Assembly (NCBI RefSeq): GCF_004923295.1
Contig: NZ_CP039636.1
Location: 284,001 to 348,000 of the forward strand
Length of the DNA stretch: 64,000 nt
From: Azospirillum sp. TSH100
Lineage (GTDB): Bacteria > Pseudomonadota > Alphaproteobacteria > Azospirillales > Azospirillaceae
Direction: 5' to 3'
Position 1 is the first letter of the stretch; each line of letters begins with the position of its first letter. The notes beneath the pieces are model-generated. The model was not told the origin of the DNA. It did no database searches and was given only the letters and a program-made list of their open reading frames with translations. The translations under genes were made by a program, and so were the position numbers. Below are positions 48,443-58,047 of the stretch, piece by piece.

Positions 48443-49210
48443 TCAATCACGTCCGACCGCCCGCACAGCCACCCCCGCCGCCTCCAGCGCGCGGCGGACC
48501 GTGGCCGCCATGGCGACCGCCGTCGGGGTGTCGCCATGCACGCAGATGGTGTCCGCCACGATCGGCAGCCGCGTGCCGTGGCGGCTTTCCACCGCCCCAT
48601 CCAGGACCATCCGCACCACCCGTGCCGCCGCCAGAACCGGGTCGTGGATCACCGATCCGGCCACCGACCGCGGCGTTAGCGTGCCGTCATCCTCATAGGT
48701 GCGGTCGGCGAATGCCTCGCGCGCCACGCGCAGGCCGACATCCAGCCCGGCGCGTTCCATTGCGCTCAAGGGCGGGACGACGAACAGCAGGGCGGGGTCC
48801 ACCGCCTTGACGGCGCGGGCGATGGCGCCGGCCAGATCCGCCTCCACCGCCGCCATGTTGTAGAGGGCGCCGTGCGGCTTCACATGGGTCACCCGCTGAC
48901 CCGAAAGGGCGGCGCAGGCCTGGAGCGCGCCGACCTGATAGGCGACCAGCCGTTCGACCTCCGTGGTCGTGATGCCGCGCATGACGCGGCGGCCGAAGCC
49001 GGAGCGGTCCTCGAAGCCGGGATGGGCACCGATGCGCACCCCCTTCTCCCCGGCCAGCCGGGCGGTGTCGGCCATGATGGTGGGGTCGCCGGCATGGAAG
49101 CCGCAGGCGATGTTGGCGGAGGTGACGATGTCCAGCATCACCCGGTCGTCGCCCATGGTCCAGGCGCCGTACCCTTCGCCCATGTCGCAGTTCAGATCGA
49201 TGCTCGGCAT
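48443..49210 (-). CDS. pxpA: 5-oxoprolinase subunit PxpA (LamB/YcsF family)
   Basis: PxpA, 255 residues, the LamB/YcsF-family subunit of the ATP-dependent prokaryotic 5-oxoprolinase that opens pyroglutamate to glutamate. The hallmark start IDLNCDMGEGYG (4-15) and SANIACGFHAGDP (31-43), plus IGAHPGFEDRSGFGRR, are present. The ATG at 49210 has GAGGGAAG upstream. It is separated from pxpB/pxpC by the chemoreceptor gene, all on the same strand, and is the last gene of the block. Confidence 0.94.
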   Translation of the reverse strand: MPSIDLNCDMGEGYGAWTMGDDRVMLDIVTSANIACGFHAGDPTIMADTARLAGEKGVRIGAHPGFEDRSGFGRRVMRGITTTEVERLVAYQVGALQACAALSGQRVTHVKPHGALYNMAAVEADLAGAIARAVKAVDPALLFVVPPLSAMERAGLDVGLRVAREAFADRTYEDDGTLTPRSVAGSVIHDPVLAAARVVRMVLDGAVESRHGTRLPIVADTICVHGDTPTAVAMAATVRRALEAAGVAVRAVGRD

Positions 49211-49252
49211 GGCGCTTCCCTCGGTTCATTGACAAAAAAGGACTGGGCAGTC

Positions 49253-50827
49253 TTACGCCGCATCCGACTGTCGCAGGGAATGGATGAAGCCGGCAACCTC
49301 GCTGCGCATGGTTCCCATCTGCTCCGTCAGCATGCCGGCGGCGCTGTCCAACTGGCTGGAGGCGTCGCCGGTCTGCCCGGCGACCTCCGACGTCGCGTTG
49401 ACGTCGCCCAGCAGGGCGCGCACGCCTTGCGCGGCCTCGCTGACACCCCGGCCGATCTCCGCCGTCGCGGCGTTCTGCTCCTCCACCGCCGCGGCGATCG
49501 ACGCGCTGATCTGGCTCAGGCTCTCCACCACGCGGGCGATCTCGACGATCTCGTCGGCGGCGGAGCCGGTGGAGCCCTGGATGGCGCGGATCTGCGTCTC
49601 GATGTCCTCGGTCGCCTTGGCGGTCTGGGTCGCCAGCGCCTTCACCTCGCCGGCCACCACGGCGAAGCCCTTCCCCGCCTCGCCGGCCCGCGCGGCCTCG
49701 ATGGTGGCGTTGAGAGCCAGCAGATTGGTCTGCTTGGCGATGGCGTGGATCAGCGTCACCACCGCCGACACCCGGTCGGAGGCATGGACCAGCCCGGCCA
49801 CCTGTTCAGTCGCCTTCGAGGCGCGACGCGACGCCTCGTCGGCGATCGACTGCGACTGCTGGGCCTGGGCCGAGATCTCGCGGATGGAGGCGACCAGCTC
49901 GTCCACCGCGGCGGCCATGCCGTCGACCGAGGCGTTCACCGCCGCCGCGTTGCCGGCGGCCTGCCGGCTGACCTGCCCGTTGTGCTCCGCCACCCCGGCA
50001 AGGCTGCGGGTCGCCACACCCATGCCGTCGGTGGTGCGCAGCACCTCGCCCAGCGCGCTGCCGACGCGGCGTTCAAAATCGTCGGCGACGGCGGCGATGG
50101 CGGCACGCCGCTCCGCCTCCGCCTGCCGGCGCAGTTCAACCTGTTCGGCCTCCAGACGCTGCTTGGCGGCCCCCTGCTCCTTGAAGACCTGAACGGCTTC
50201 GGCCATGCGGCCGATCTCGTCACGGCGGTCGAGCGAGGGCACCTCGACCGCGCGCTCGCCGGCCGCCAGCCGCGTCATCACCCCGGTCAGCCTGACGATC
50301 GGCCGGGTGGCCCCGCGCACCATCACGAACAGCACGCCGCAGAGAGCGACCAGCGCCGCCAGCCCGCCGCCGGCCAGCAGCCACGCCCGCTCGCGCGCCT
50401 GTCCCTCGGCGCGGCGGGGCGACAGGTGGATCTCGACCGTGCCGAGCTTGTCCAGCCGAGCACCGGTCTTGCGCTGGATGTCGGCGCGGCGGACCAGCAC
50501 CGACGGGTCGCTGTCCGACACGTCGCCGCTCTTGGCGAAGACCTGCCCCTTGGGATCGAGCACCCGGCTGCCGAGATAGTCAGGGTCGTTGGTGAGAGCC
50601 GCCAACTGCGCCGCGGCGGACTCGGCATCGACGTTCCACAGCGGCTCGGCCAGCCCGCCGGCGATGACGCGGACGGTGACCGCCGCCCGGTCCTCCAACG
50701 CGGTGCGGGCATCCTCGCGGTTGACGGTGACGACGGCGGCTATGCCGGTCGCGCTGATGATGGTGACCATCAGGGCGATGGGAACGACGACACGCATGGC
50801 AAGGGTACGGCCCACACGCTGCAGCAT
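49253..50827 (-). CDS. Methyl-accepting chemotaxis protein
   Basis: Transmembrane chemoreceptor, 524 residues. TM1 (about 11-34) and TM2 (about 153-175) flank a small periplasmic sensor of about 115 residues ([12 protein letters not shown] near 57-68). A HAMP linker (about 175-225) and the signalling domain follow; the hairpin tip ([30 protein letters not shown], split by residue range about 358-387) is intact. The ATG at 50827 is chosen because GGAG lies 8 bases before it; a GTG at 50836 overlaps that site. It sits between pxpC and pxpA, so its ligand may be pyroglutamate or a related compound, perhaps via the orphan binding protein upstream. Confidence 0.92.
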   Translation of the reverse strand: MLQRVGRTLAMRVVVPIALMVTIISATGIAAVVTVNREDARTALEDRAAVTVRVIAGGLAEPLWNVDAESAAAQLAALTNDPDYLGSRVLDPKGQVFAKSGDVSDSDPSVLVRRADIQRKTGARLDKLGTVEIHLSPRRAEGQARERAWLLAGGGLAALVALCGVLFVMVRGATRPIVRLTGVMTRLAAGERAVEVPSLDRRDEIGRMAEAVQVFKEQGAAKQRLEAEQVELRRQAEAERRAAIAAVADDFERRVGSALGEVLRTTDGMGVATRSLAGVAEHNGQVSRQAAGNAAAVNASVDGMAAAVDELVASIREISAQAQQSQSIADEASRRASKATEQVAGLVHASDRVSAVVTLIHAIAKQTNLLALNATIEAARAGEAGKGFAVVAGEVKALATQTAKATEDIETQIRAIQGSTGSAADEIVEIARVVESLSQISASIAAAVEEQNAATAEIGRGVSEAAQGVRALLGDVNATSEVAGQTGDASSQLDSAAGMLTEQMGTMRSEVAGFIHSLRQSDAA

Positions 50828-50871
50828 CAGGTCCACTCCATTGTGGGTGTTGGGGCGTTGGAAAGGAGAGA

Positions 50872-51894
50872 TCAGTCCCAGCCGGTGACGGCGCCGCCGA
50901 TCAGGTTGAAACCGAGCAGCCGGCCGCTGTCATAGAGCGCGAAGCCGCCGGCCGATTGCAGGAGGGCCGGCAGACCGTCCACCAGTTCGCGATGGCGGGC
51001 CTGGATACGGCCGGCCTCCGCCGCATCGACGGCGGCGAAGCGCAGCCGCTCGCCCGGCCGCATCTGCGCCAGCGCCGCGACGTCCGGCCCGACGACACAG
51101 GCGATCTTGGGATAGCCGCCGGTGGTCTGGCGGTCGGCCAGCAGAACGATGGGCCGCCCGGTGCCGGGCACCTGCACCGCCCCCAGCGGAATGCCGTCGG
51201 AGGTGATGTTGAAGCCGCGAGCATGTTCGATCGACGGGCCGTCGAGGCGGCAGCCCATGCGGTCGGCCTCGTGGCTGACCGTATAGTCCTCCTCAAGGAA
51301 GGCTTCGATCCCGGCCGGGGTGAAGTAATCCTGCTGCGGCCCCAGCATGACGCGCAGGCGGCCGCTCCGCGCCGGCAGCAGGGAAGGGTCGAGACAGCGC
51401 TCTCCCCGGTCCGCCGCCCGGTCGAGCGCCAGCGGCAACCGGTCGCCCGCCTTCAGGGCCCCGCCATCCATCCCACCCATACGGCTGCGTATGTGGGTGG
51501 CGACGCTGCCCAGTACCGGCTGAAGTGCGAAGCCGCCCTCAACAGCCCAATAGCCGCGCATGCCCCCGCGCAAGGCGCCGATGCGCAGGGTCTGGCCGTC
51601 GTTCAGGCGCAGGCTGGTCCAGCCCGGCACCGGTTCGCCATCCACCGTCAGCTCGGCATCGGCGGCAACGGCGATGCGCACCGGCCCGCCTTCCACCACG
51701 ACGCTGTCGCCGGCCAGGGTGAACTCCACCGCCCCGTCCCCCGGCCGGTTGCCGACCAGGGCGTTGGCGGCGGCATGCAGCAGCGGATCGGCCGCCCCGG
51801 CGACCGAGACGCCATACCGCTGATAGCCGACCCGGCCGCGGTCCTGAATGGTGGAGCTGGGACCGGCGGCGACGACACGCAGATGGGTGGTCAT
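50872..51894 (-). CDS. pxpC: 5-oxoprolinase subunit PxpC (KipA family)
   Basis: PxpC, 340 residues, the biotin-dependent-carboxyltransferase-like subunit of prokaryotic 5-oxoprolinase. Family phrases are [24 protein letters not shown] (split at 14-37), GYWAVEGGF and [14 protein letters not shown]. The start overlaps the pxpB stop as ATGA, as usual for the PxpB/PxpC pair, which form a complex. No biotin-carboxylase genes are nearby, which favours 5-oxoprolinase over urea-type carboxylase. Confidence 0.93.
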   Translation of the reverse strand: MTTHLRVVAAGPSSTIQDRGRVGYQRYGVSVAGAADPLLHAAANALVGNRPGDGAVEFTLAGDSVVVEGGPVRIAVAADAELTVDGEPVPGWTSLRLNDGQTLRIGALRGGMRGYWAVEGGFALQPVLGSVATHIRSRMGGMDGGALKAGDRLPLALDRAADRGERCLDPSLLPARSGRLRVMLGPQQDYFTPAGIEAFLEEDYTVSHEADRMGCRLDGPSIEHARGFNITSDGIPLGAVQVPGTGRPIVLLADRQTTGGYPKIACVVGPDVAALAQMRPGERLRFAAVDAAEAGRIQARHRELVDGLPALLQSAGGFALYDSGRLLGFNLIGGAVTGWD

Positions 51895-52658
51895 GCGGCG
51901 GCTCCCTGCATCAGGGCGACGGAGGGCGTCACCGTCTCGCACTCCGGCAGATAGCCGCTGATCCCCTCCAGCCGGTCATATTCGGCGGCGCTGATGGCGG
52001 TGAAGCGGATGCGGTCGCCGGGCGCCAGCAGGAAAGGCGGCTCTCGTTTAAGATCGAAGGTGCGCGCCGGGGTGCGGCCCAGCAGGTGCCAGCCGCTGGG
52101 CATGGCGATGGGGGAGATCGCCGCCTGCGCCCCGCCCTGCATGACGCTGCCGGCCGGGGTGAGCATGCGCGGGTTCTCGCGCCGGGGCTGGTGCAGCACC
52201 TCCGGCAACCCGCCGAGATAGGCGAAGCCGGGGGAGAAGCCAAGCATGTAGACGCGATAGTCGGCGGTGCAGTGCAGCCGCACCACCTCCTCCGTCGTCA
52301 ATCCCGAGCGGCGTGCCACCTCGTCCAGATCCTCGCCGTGGGTGCCGCCGAAGCAGACAGGGACGATCCAGCGCAGCTGCGGTTCCGCCGCCGATTGCGT
52401 CAGTCCCGCCGCCAAGTCCAGCAGGGCCTGTCCGAGCGGCTCCGCCGCCGTCACCGCCGGATCGAACTGCACCAGGATCGAGCGGTATGTCGGCACCGTT
52501 TCCACGATGCCGGGCAAATCGGCGTCGGCGATGCGGCGGTCGAGCCGATGGACCGCGGCATTCAGGTCCTGGGCGATGCCGTCGCCCAACTCGACGATCA
52601 GGGCGCTGTCGCCGGCCGCCCGCAGAACGGGGGCCGGAAACGGGGTGGTCACGCTCAT
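51891..52658 (-). CDS. pxpB: 5-oxoprolinase subunit PxpB (KipI family)
   Basis: PxpB, 255 residues, the KipI-like subunit of 5-oxoprolinase; the ATP-binding partner of PxpC. Diagnostic phrases are YMLGFSPGFAYLGGLPEVL, PRRENPRMLTPAGSV and GWHLLGRTP. It is the first of the pxpB-pxpC pair and lies 45 bp downstream of the solute-binding protein gene. An ATG at 52658 starts the frame, with GAGAAGCC upstream. Confidence 0.93.
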   Translation of the reverse strand: MSVTTPFPAPVLRAAGDSALIVELGDGIAQDLNAAVHRLDRRIADADLPGIVETVPTYRSILVQFDPAVTAAEPLGQALLDLAAGLTQSAAEPQLRWIVPVCFGGTHGEDLDEVARRSGLTTEEVVRLHCTADYRVYMLGFSPGFAYLGGLPEVLHQPRRENPRMLTPAGSVMQGGAQAAISPIAMPSGWHLLGRTPARTFDLKREPPFLLAPGDRIRFTAISAAEYDRLEGISGYLPECETVTPSVALMQGAAA

Positions 52659-52703
52659 GGCGGCTTCTCGAAAGCTGGTCGAAGGGGAAAAGCGGCCCGC
52701 AGA

Positions 52704-53477
52704 TCAGCGGGCGTATTTGTCCAGAATCTGCTGATAGGCGCCGCTGGCCTTCATCGCCGCAACGCCGGCGTCGAACTCGTCACGCAGCTTGCCGGTGTCG
52801 CGCGCCTTGGTGAAGGCGATGTAGCTGGGGATGTCCTGCACTGCCGGGGTCAGTTCCTTGACTTGGTCCAGGGCACCAGCCTGCTTCAGGAAATACTGCG
52901 CGACGTAACGGTTGCTCGGCATCACCTCGAAGCGGCCGGAGACCAGCTTCTTGACGTTGCTGTCGCTGTCGTTGGATTTCTCCACCGCCGGCAGCACGCC
53001 GGCCTTGATCGCGTCGTCGAGGATGGAACCGTAGCTGATCTGGTTGACCACGCCGAACTTGCGGTCGGCCAGCTTGGACAGATCGCCGTCGAAGCTGACC
53101 GGGCTGTCCTTCGCCACGAACAGCGACACCACCTGCGGCACCAGCACCTGGGTGGAGTAATTCAGGAACTGTTCGCGCTCCGGCGTCTTGTAGGCGGTGA
53201 AGATGGCGTCGGCCCCGCCCTCGCGCACGGTGTCGAGCGCCCGCGCCCACGGCATGATCTCCACCGTGACGCTGTGCCCGGCGGCCTTCATCGCCTCGGT
53301 CACGATGTCGTAGGCGATGCCGGCCGGCTTGCCGCCGTCGTCGTAGATGAGCGGCGGAAAGCTGAGCGCCACCATGCGCAGCTGGTCGGCGGAGGCCGGC
53401 GCCGCAACGGCCGTCAGCAGCAGAGCGGTGCCCAGAACACTGGGAGAGAGCAGGCGGAATGAAAACGGGGTTGGCAT
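52704..53477 (-). CDS. Periplasmic solute-binding protein (family 3), orphan
   Basis: Amino-acid-type periplasmic binding protein, 257 residues, with a signal peptide (1-30, ending APASA). The domain starts LRMVALSFPPLIYDDGGKPAGIAYDIV, split at about 34-60, as in SBP family 3. No matching ABC permease or ATPase is adjacent (the nearby transporter is branched-chain type with its own LivK). It might deliver ligand to the chemoreceptor 2 kb downstream or to a distant transporter. The ATG at 53477 follows GGAGG with 8-base spacing. Confidence 0.88.
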   Translation of the reverse strand: MPTPFSFRLLSPSVLGTALLLTAVAAPASADQLRMVALSFPPLIYDDGGKPAGIAYDIVTEAMKAAGHSVTVEIMPWARALDTVREGGADAIFTAYKTPEREQFLNYSTQVLVPQVVSLFVAKDSPVSFDGDLSKLADRKFGVVNQISYGSILDDAIKAGVLPAVEKSNDSDSNVKKLVSGRFEVMPSNRYVAQYFLKQAGALDQVKELTPAVQDIPSYIAFTKARDTGKLRDEFDAGVAAMKASGAYQQILDKYAR

Positions 53478-53561
53478 CGGGCAAGCCTCCACCGTCTCCG
53501 CGCGGGGCGGAATGCCCGCGCGGCGGCCGGTCATGCAGGGGTGAAGCGGGGGGAAGTGGGG

Positions 53562-54350
53562 TCAGAGCACCGACAGATGCGTGTTGAGCAGGTCGGTGAT
53601 CAGCATCGTGCCGGGGCTGTGGGTGATGGCGATCGGCGGGCGGGCAGTGCGGATCGCGACCTGTGGCGTCACCCCGCAGGCCCAGAAGACGGGCACCTCG
53701 CCGGGTTCGACCGGAACCGCCTCGCCATGCTCGGGCTTGGCGATGTCGCGGATGCCGATGGCGGCCGGATCGCCGAAATGCACCGGCGCGCCATGCACCG
53801 ACGGGAAGCGCGAGGTGATCTGGATGGCGCGGATGGCGTCCTTCGGCACCATCGGCCGCATCGACACCACCATGGTGCCGCTGAAGCGGCCGGCCGGCGT
53901 GCAGGGAATGCTGGTCTCGTACATCGGCACATTGCGGTTCATCGCGATGTGGCGCACCGGCACGCCATCAGCCAGCAGGGCCTCCTCGAAGGAGAAGGAA
54001 CAGCCGATCAGGAAGGCGACGAAATCGTCCTGCCACAGGTCGGTGATGTCGGTCGGCTCGGTGGTCAGCACGCCGTCGCGATAGACGCGGTAGCGCGGCA
54101 CGTCGGTGCGGATGTCGATGTCCTGGCCGAGAGTCGGCAGGCGCGGATCGCCGACCTCCGACACCGCCAGCAGCGGACAGGGCCGCGGGTTCGCCTGGCA
54201 GAAGCGCAGGAAGTCGCCGGCCCAGTCGGCCGGCAGGATGGCGAGGTTCGCCTGGACATGGCCGGGGGCGAGGCCGGCGGTCTGGCCGCTGTTGGCACCG
54301 CTGCGGATGCGCAGGCGTTCGGCGGCGGGGGTGAGGGGAGTGGTCGTCAT
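53562..54350 (-). CDS. DUF1445 (YcsI-like) putative hydro-lyase
   Basis: DUF1445 protein, 262 residues, related to Bacillus YcsI, whose gene sits beside the ycsF/kip (pxp) genes. Conserved phrases are [47 protein letters not shown] and the C-terminal [12 protein letters not shown]. From memory, the same domain also occurs in mammalian D-glutamate cyclase, which makes 5-oxo-D-proline. That fits the linked 5-oxoprolinase genes, but its reaction here is unproven. An ATG at 54350 starts it. Confidence 0.88.
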   Translation of the reverse strand: MTTTPLTPAAERLRIRSGANSGQTAGLAPGHVQANLAILPADWAGDFLRFCQANPRPCPLLAVSEVGDPRLPTLGQDIDIRTDVPRYRVYRDGVLTTEPTDITDLWQDDFVAFLIGCSFSFEEALLADGVPVRHIAMNRNVPMYETSIPCTPAGRFSGTMVVSMRPMVPKDAIRAIQITSRFPSVHGAPVHFGDPAAIGIRDIAKPEHGEAVPVEPGEVPVFWACGVTPQVAIRTARPPIAITHSPGTMLITDLLNTHLSVL

Positions 54351-54384
54351 GGGAATGGTCCGGGGTTTGGTGTTTTATATATCC

Positions 54385-54407
54385 CCCTCTCCCGCCCCGG
54401 GAGAGGG
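54385..54407. repeat. REP-like palindrome between livF and DUF1445 gene
   Basis: A 9-bp perfect stem CCCTCTCCC (54385-54393) and GGGAGAGGG (54399-54407) with loop GCCCC. Similar palindromes recur between genes in many proteobacterial genomes. Here it may stabilise the upstream liv mRNA or reduce readthrough to the catabolic genes. No other copy was found in this window. Confidence 0.6.
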
Positions 54408-54449
54408 CAACGGCCGCAAGAGCTGGGGGCCGGCAACGGCCACGCTCTC

Positions 54450-55217
54450 TCACATGCCGAGATACGCCTGCCGCACCTCGTCGTTGCCGAGCAGATCCTG
54501 GCCGCTGCCTTCCATCACGACGCGGCCCGTCTGGATGACATAGCCGCGGTCGGCGATCTCCAGCGCGCGGTGGACGTTCTGTTCGACCAGCAGCACGGTG
54601 ATGCCGCGCCGGCGGATCAGCTGGATGGTCTCGAAGATGCGGGTCACCAGCTTCGGCGCCACGCCCCAGGACGGCTCGTCCAGCATCAGCAGGTCGGGCT
54701 GGCTCATCAGGCCGCGGCACATCGCCAGCATCTGTTGTTCGCCGCCCGACAGGGTGCCGGCCTGCTGCTTGCGCCGCTCGCCCAGCACCGTGAAGGTGTC
54801 GTAGGCGAATTGGAGCGTTTCCTCGCGCTTGGCCGCATCACTGCTGGTGAAGCCGCCCAGCATCAGGTTCTGTTCGACCGTCAGGCGCGGGAAGAGGCGG
54901 CGGCCTTCCGGCACCAGGACCAGCCCGCGCTTCACCCGCTCGTGGGCAGGGACGGACGAAATGTCCTGGCCTTTCAGCAGGACCGACCCACCGTCAAGCG
55001 CGTTCAGCCCGGCGACGGCGCGCAGCGTGGTCGACTTGCCATTGCCGTTGCCGCCAACCAGGGCGACGATCTCCCCGCGGTTCAGGGTCAGGCTGACGTC
55101 GCGGATCGCAGGGACGCGGCGGTAGCTGGACTGGATGTTGCGGACCTGCAGCATCGTCTCGCCCACGGGTGCGACAGCGACGGGGCGGACGGGTTCGGAC
55201 AGCATCGGTTGCAGCAT
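54450..55217 (-). CDS. livF: Branched-chain-type ABC transporter ATPase LivF
   Basis: LivF-type ATPase, 255 residues, one of two nucleotide-binding subunits of a HAAT-family importer. Walker A GGNGNGKST (about 55-63), signature LSGGEQQ and Walker B LLMLDEPS are intact. The ATG at 55217 has GGGGAGTG 6 bases upstream and lies 4 bp after livG's stop; the open frame to 55301 reads into livG. It ends the tightly packed livHMGF set. Confidence 0.94.
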   Translation of the reverse strand: MLQPMLSEPVRPVAVAPVGETMLQVRNIQSSYRRVPAIRDVSLTLNRGEIVALVGGNGNGKSTTLRAVAGLNALDGGSVLLKGQDISSVPAHERVKRGLVLVPEGRRLFPRLTVEQNLMLGGFTSSDAAKREETLQFAYDTFTVLGERRKQQAGTLSGGEQQMLAMCRGLMSQPDLLMLDEPSWGVAPKLVTRIFETIQLIRRRGITVLLVEQNVHRALEIADRGYVIQTGRVVMEGSGQDLLGNDEVRQAYLGM

Positions 55218-55221
55218 CGTG

Positions 55222-55941
55222 TCACTCCCCCAGATAGGCGGCGATGACCGCCGGGTTCTCGGCGATCTCGGCCGGGGTGCCGTCGGCGATCTTGGCGCCA
55301 TAATCCAGCACGAGCATCCGGTGGGCGATGGGCATGATGCCCTCCATCACATGTTCGACGATGATGCTGGCGATGCCGCGCTGGTGGATGCGGTGAACCA
55401 GGGCGGATGCCTCGCGCACCTCGGTCGGGTTGAGGCCGGCCATCACCTCGTCCAGCAGGATCAGCTTCGGTTCGGTGGCGAGCGCACGGGCGACCTCCAG
55501 CCGCTTCTGCTCCGACACCGTCAGGTCGGACGCCGGGGTGTCCGCCCGGTGCGACAGGCCGACGAAGGCCAGCTCCTGCTCCGCCCGGTCGCGCGCCTCG
55601 GCCACCCGCTTGTTGCGCAGCATGGCGCCGACCATCACGTTCTCCAGCGCCGTCATCGACTGGAAGACACGGACGATCTGGAAGGTGCGGGCGATGCCGA
55701 GCGCCGCGGCCGCTTCGGGCGTGGAGCCGGTGATGTCGTGCCCTTCGAAGGCGATGCGGCCGGTGGTCGGGGTGTGGAAGCCGGCGAGGCAGTTGAACAG
55801 GGTGGTCTTGCCGGCGCCGTTCGGGCCGATGAGACCGATGATCTCGCCATGATGGACGACGAAGCTGATGTCGCGGTTGGCGACCAGTCCGTCGAAGGCC
55901 TTGCCCAGGCCGTCGACGGCAAGCAGGGGAGCGGTGTTCAC
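55222..55941 (-). CDS. livG: Branched-chain-type ABC transporter ATPase LivG
   Basis: LivG-type ATPase, 239 residues. Walker A GPNGAGKT (39-46) and Walker B LILLDEVMAGL are intact, with the expected HAAT Q-loop region. The C-loop reads LTVSEQ instead of LSGGQ/LSYGQ, a variant known in some LivG proteins. Translation starts at GTG 55941, overlapping the livM stop as GTGA. Confidence 0.93.
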   Translation of the reverse strand: MNTAPLLAVDGLGKAFDGLVANRDISFVVHHGEIIGLIGPNGAGKTTLFNCLAGFHTPTTGRIAFEGHDITGSTPEAAAALGIARTFQIVRVFQSMTALENVMVGAMLRNKRVAEARDRAEQELAFVGLSHRADTPASDLTVSEQKRLEVARALATEPKLILLDEVMAGLNPTEVREASALVHRIHQRGIASIIVEHVMEGIMPIAHRMLVLDYGAKIADGTPAEIAENPAVIAAYLGE

Positions 55942-56954
55942 GGGCGGATCTCCTTGGCGCTGGTCTTGCCCCCGGCCGGCTTGGCACCGGGCAGGTGGCG
56001 ACGCAGGTCGCCCAGCAGGCCCAGCACGCCGGACGGGCTGAACACGGCGACCAGGATGATCATGGCCGCGTAGATGATCATGTCGGTGCCGGACCCGGTG
56101 CTGCCGAACAGGGTGCGGCTGTATTCCTCGATGGTGATGAGGATGACGGCGCCCAGCACCGGGCCGGTCAGCCGGCCCACCCCGCCCAGGATGGCGATCA
56201 GCGCGATCTTGATCGAGATCGTCCCGGCGAAGACGGAGCCCGGATCGATGAACATCTCCTTCTGGGCGTAGAAGCTACCGCCCATCGCGGTCAGAAAGGC
56301 CGACACCGACAGCGCGATCAGCTTGTAGCGGGTCAGGCTGACGCCCAGCGCGCGGGCCGCTTCCGGCTCGTCCTTGATGGCGCGGAAATAATAGCCGATG
56401 TGGCTGCGCTCGATCGCCCAGGACACCAGCACCGTCAGCACCAGCAGGCCGAGGATGACGTAGTAGTAGGGCAGCTTGGACAGGAAGATCAGCCAGCCCC
56501 AGCCGCTGCGGTCCATCGGCAGATAAAGGCCGACGGCACCCTCCAGGAAGTCGCTGTTGGTGACCAGGATCTGCATGATCTCCGCCACCGCGATGGTCGC
56601 CATGGCGAAATAATGCCCCTTCAGCCGGAAGCAGGGCCACCCCATGGCGAGCGCGAAGACCGCAGCCAGCAGGCCGCCCGCCAGGGCGCCGATCCAGGGC
56701 GTCAGCCCCAGCACCGTCAGCAGCATGGTCGAGCTGTAGGCGCCGATGCCATAGAACACCGCATGGCCGAGCGAGACCTGACCGGCATAGCCGCCGACGA
56801 TGTTCCAGGCGACGCCCATCTGGGCGCCCATCAGGATCAGGATCAGGAAATTCTGCTGCGACGGTTCGGTGATCGCCAGCGGCAGGACGGCGGCGAGCGC
56901 CAGCAGGGCGGCAGTGCCCATTGCCTTGCGGGAGGAGTTGGTTCCGGTCGTCAT
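55938..56954 (-). CDS. livM: Branched-chain-type ABC permease LivM
   Basis: LivM-type inner-membrane permease, 338 residues, with about ten helices and the HAAT coupling region (RSHIGYYFRAIKDEPEAARALGVSLTRYK, about 207-235). The ATG at 56954 shares bases with the livH stop (TGATG). The frame extends upstream to 57350 inside livH and is not used. With LivH it forms the pore for amino acids, amides or other small anions. Confidence 0.93.
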   Translation of the reverse strand: MTTGTNSSRKAMGTAALLALAAVLPLAITEPSQQNFLILILMGAQMGVAWNIVGGYAGQVSLGHAVFYGIGAYSSTMLLTVLGLTPWIGALAGGLLAAVFALAMGWPCFRLKGHYFAMATIAVAEIMQILVTNSDFLEGAVGLYLPMDRSGWGWLIFLSKLPYYYVILGLLVLTVLVSWAIERSHIGYYFRAIKDEPEAARALGVSLTRYKLIALSVSAFLTAMGGSFYAQKEMFIDPGSVFAGTISIKIALIAILGGVGRLTGPVLGAVILITIEEYSRTLFGSTGSGTDMIIYAAMIILVAVFSPSGVLGLLGDLRRHLPGAKPAGGKTSAKEIRP

Positions 56955-57820
56955 CAGGCTTTCCCCAGCAGGCCGCGCGGACGCACAAGCAGCACGACCA
57001 GCAGCAGCGACAGCACGATGGCGGTCTTGTATTCCGGGCCGATCAGGAAACCGCCCAGCACCTCGATCAGGCCGACGATGATGCCGGCCAGGAAAGCGCC
57101 GGTGACGCTGCCGAAGCCGCCCAGCACGACCACCACGAAGGCGATCAGGATGAAGTTCGATCCCACCTCCGGAAAGATCGGGAAGAAGGTGGCGATCAGC
57201 CCGCCGGCCAGGCCGGCGCAGGCGGCGCCGATGCCCCAGGCAAGGGCGAACATCTTCTGCCCGTCGATGCCCATCAGGGTGGCCGCCTCGCGGTCGATGG
57301 CGGTGGCTTCCAGCGCGGTGCCGAGACGGGTGCGGTGCAGGAATATCCATAGGGCACCGGTGACGCCGACGGCCCCGAGCGCCGCCACGAACTGCGGCAG
57401 GCCGAACTGGACGGGTCCCAACGCGATGTTGCCGCTGACCAGGCTGTGGGGGATCAGCCGGTGGTCCGGCTTCCAGAAGAACTGCGCCAGACCGCGCAGC
57501 AGGATCATCAGGCCGAAGGTCGCGAAGATCTGCGAGAGCATCGGCGCCTTCAGGATGCGGCGGATCACCGTCTGGTAGACGATGACGCCGACCGCGAACA
57601 GCAGCAGCGCGGTCAGGGGAAGCGCCACGATGGGGTCGATGGCGAAGAGGGCGAAGGCCCAGAAGCTGGCATACATGCCCAGCATCAGGAATTCGCCATG
57701 GGCGAAATTGACGATGTCCATCACGCCGAAGATCAGCGTCAGGCCCACCGCGACCAGGGCATAGATCAGCCCGATCAGCAGGCCCGAGACGAGCACTTGG
57801 ATGAGAATGTCTGCGGTCAT
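56954..57820 (-). CDS. livH: Branched-chain-type ABC permease LivH
   Basis: LivH-type inner-membrane permease, 288 residues with about eight helices and the family start (QVLVSGLLIGLIYALVAVGLTLIFGV, split near 8-33). The C-terminal VVVLGGFGSVTGAFLAGI is standard. It starts at ATG 57820, 228 bp after livK and beyond a strong hairpin, which may lower its expression relative to the binding protein. Confidence 0.94.
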   Translation of the reverse strand: MTADILIQVLVSGLLIGLIYALVAVGLTLIFGVMDIVNFAHGEFLMLGMYASFWAFALFAIDPIVALPLTALLLFAVGVIVYQTVIRRILKAPMLSQIFATFGLMILLRGLAQFFWKPDHRLIPHSLVSGNIALGPVQFGLPQFVAALGAVGVTGALWIFLHRTRLGTALEATAIDREAATLMGIDGQKMFALAWGIGAACAGLAGGLIATFFPIFPEVGSNFILIAFVVVVLGGFGSVTGAFLAGIIVGLIEVLGGFLIGPEYKTAIVLSLLLVVLLVRPRGLLGKA

Positions 57821-57970
57821 CGCAGCACCCCTTTTTCGGTCAGGGTGGGCCGGAGGAGCTGTGCGGGAAAATCCCCTTCCTCATCCGGGAATGGGTGGCG
57901 CCCAAGGCGCCGGGCAGGAGGTGCATCGTGGATCGAAGCGCGGGACCGACGGTACATCTCCGATGCCCTA

Positions 57971-57990
57971 CCCGCCGCGAAAGCGGCGGG
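57971..57990 (-). terminator. livK-livH intercistronic hairpin
   Basis: CCCGCCGC (57971-57978) and GCGGCGGG (57983-57990) form a perfect 8-bp stem with a 4-base loop, 57 bp after the livK stop. No T-tract follows. Such hairpins after binding-protein genes usually stabilise that mRNA and attenuate the permease genes. Confidence 0.6.
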
Positions 57991-58047
57991 TTGCCCTGTT
58001 TCCGGAAAGGGAAAGGGTAAGCAGCAGTCCGATGAAGGAAGCGGTGG

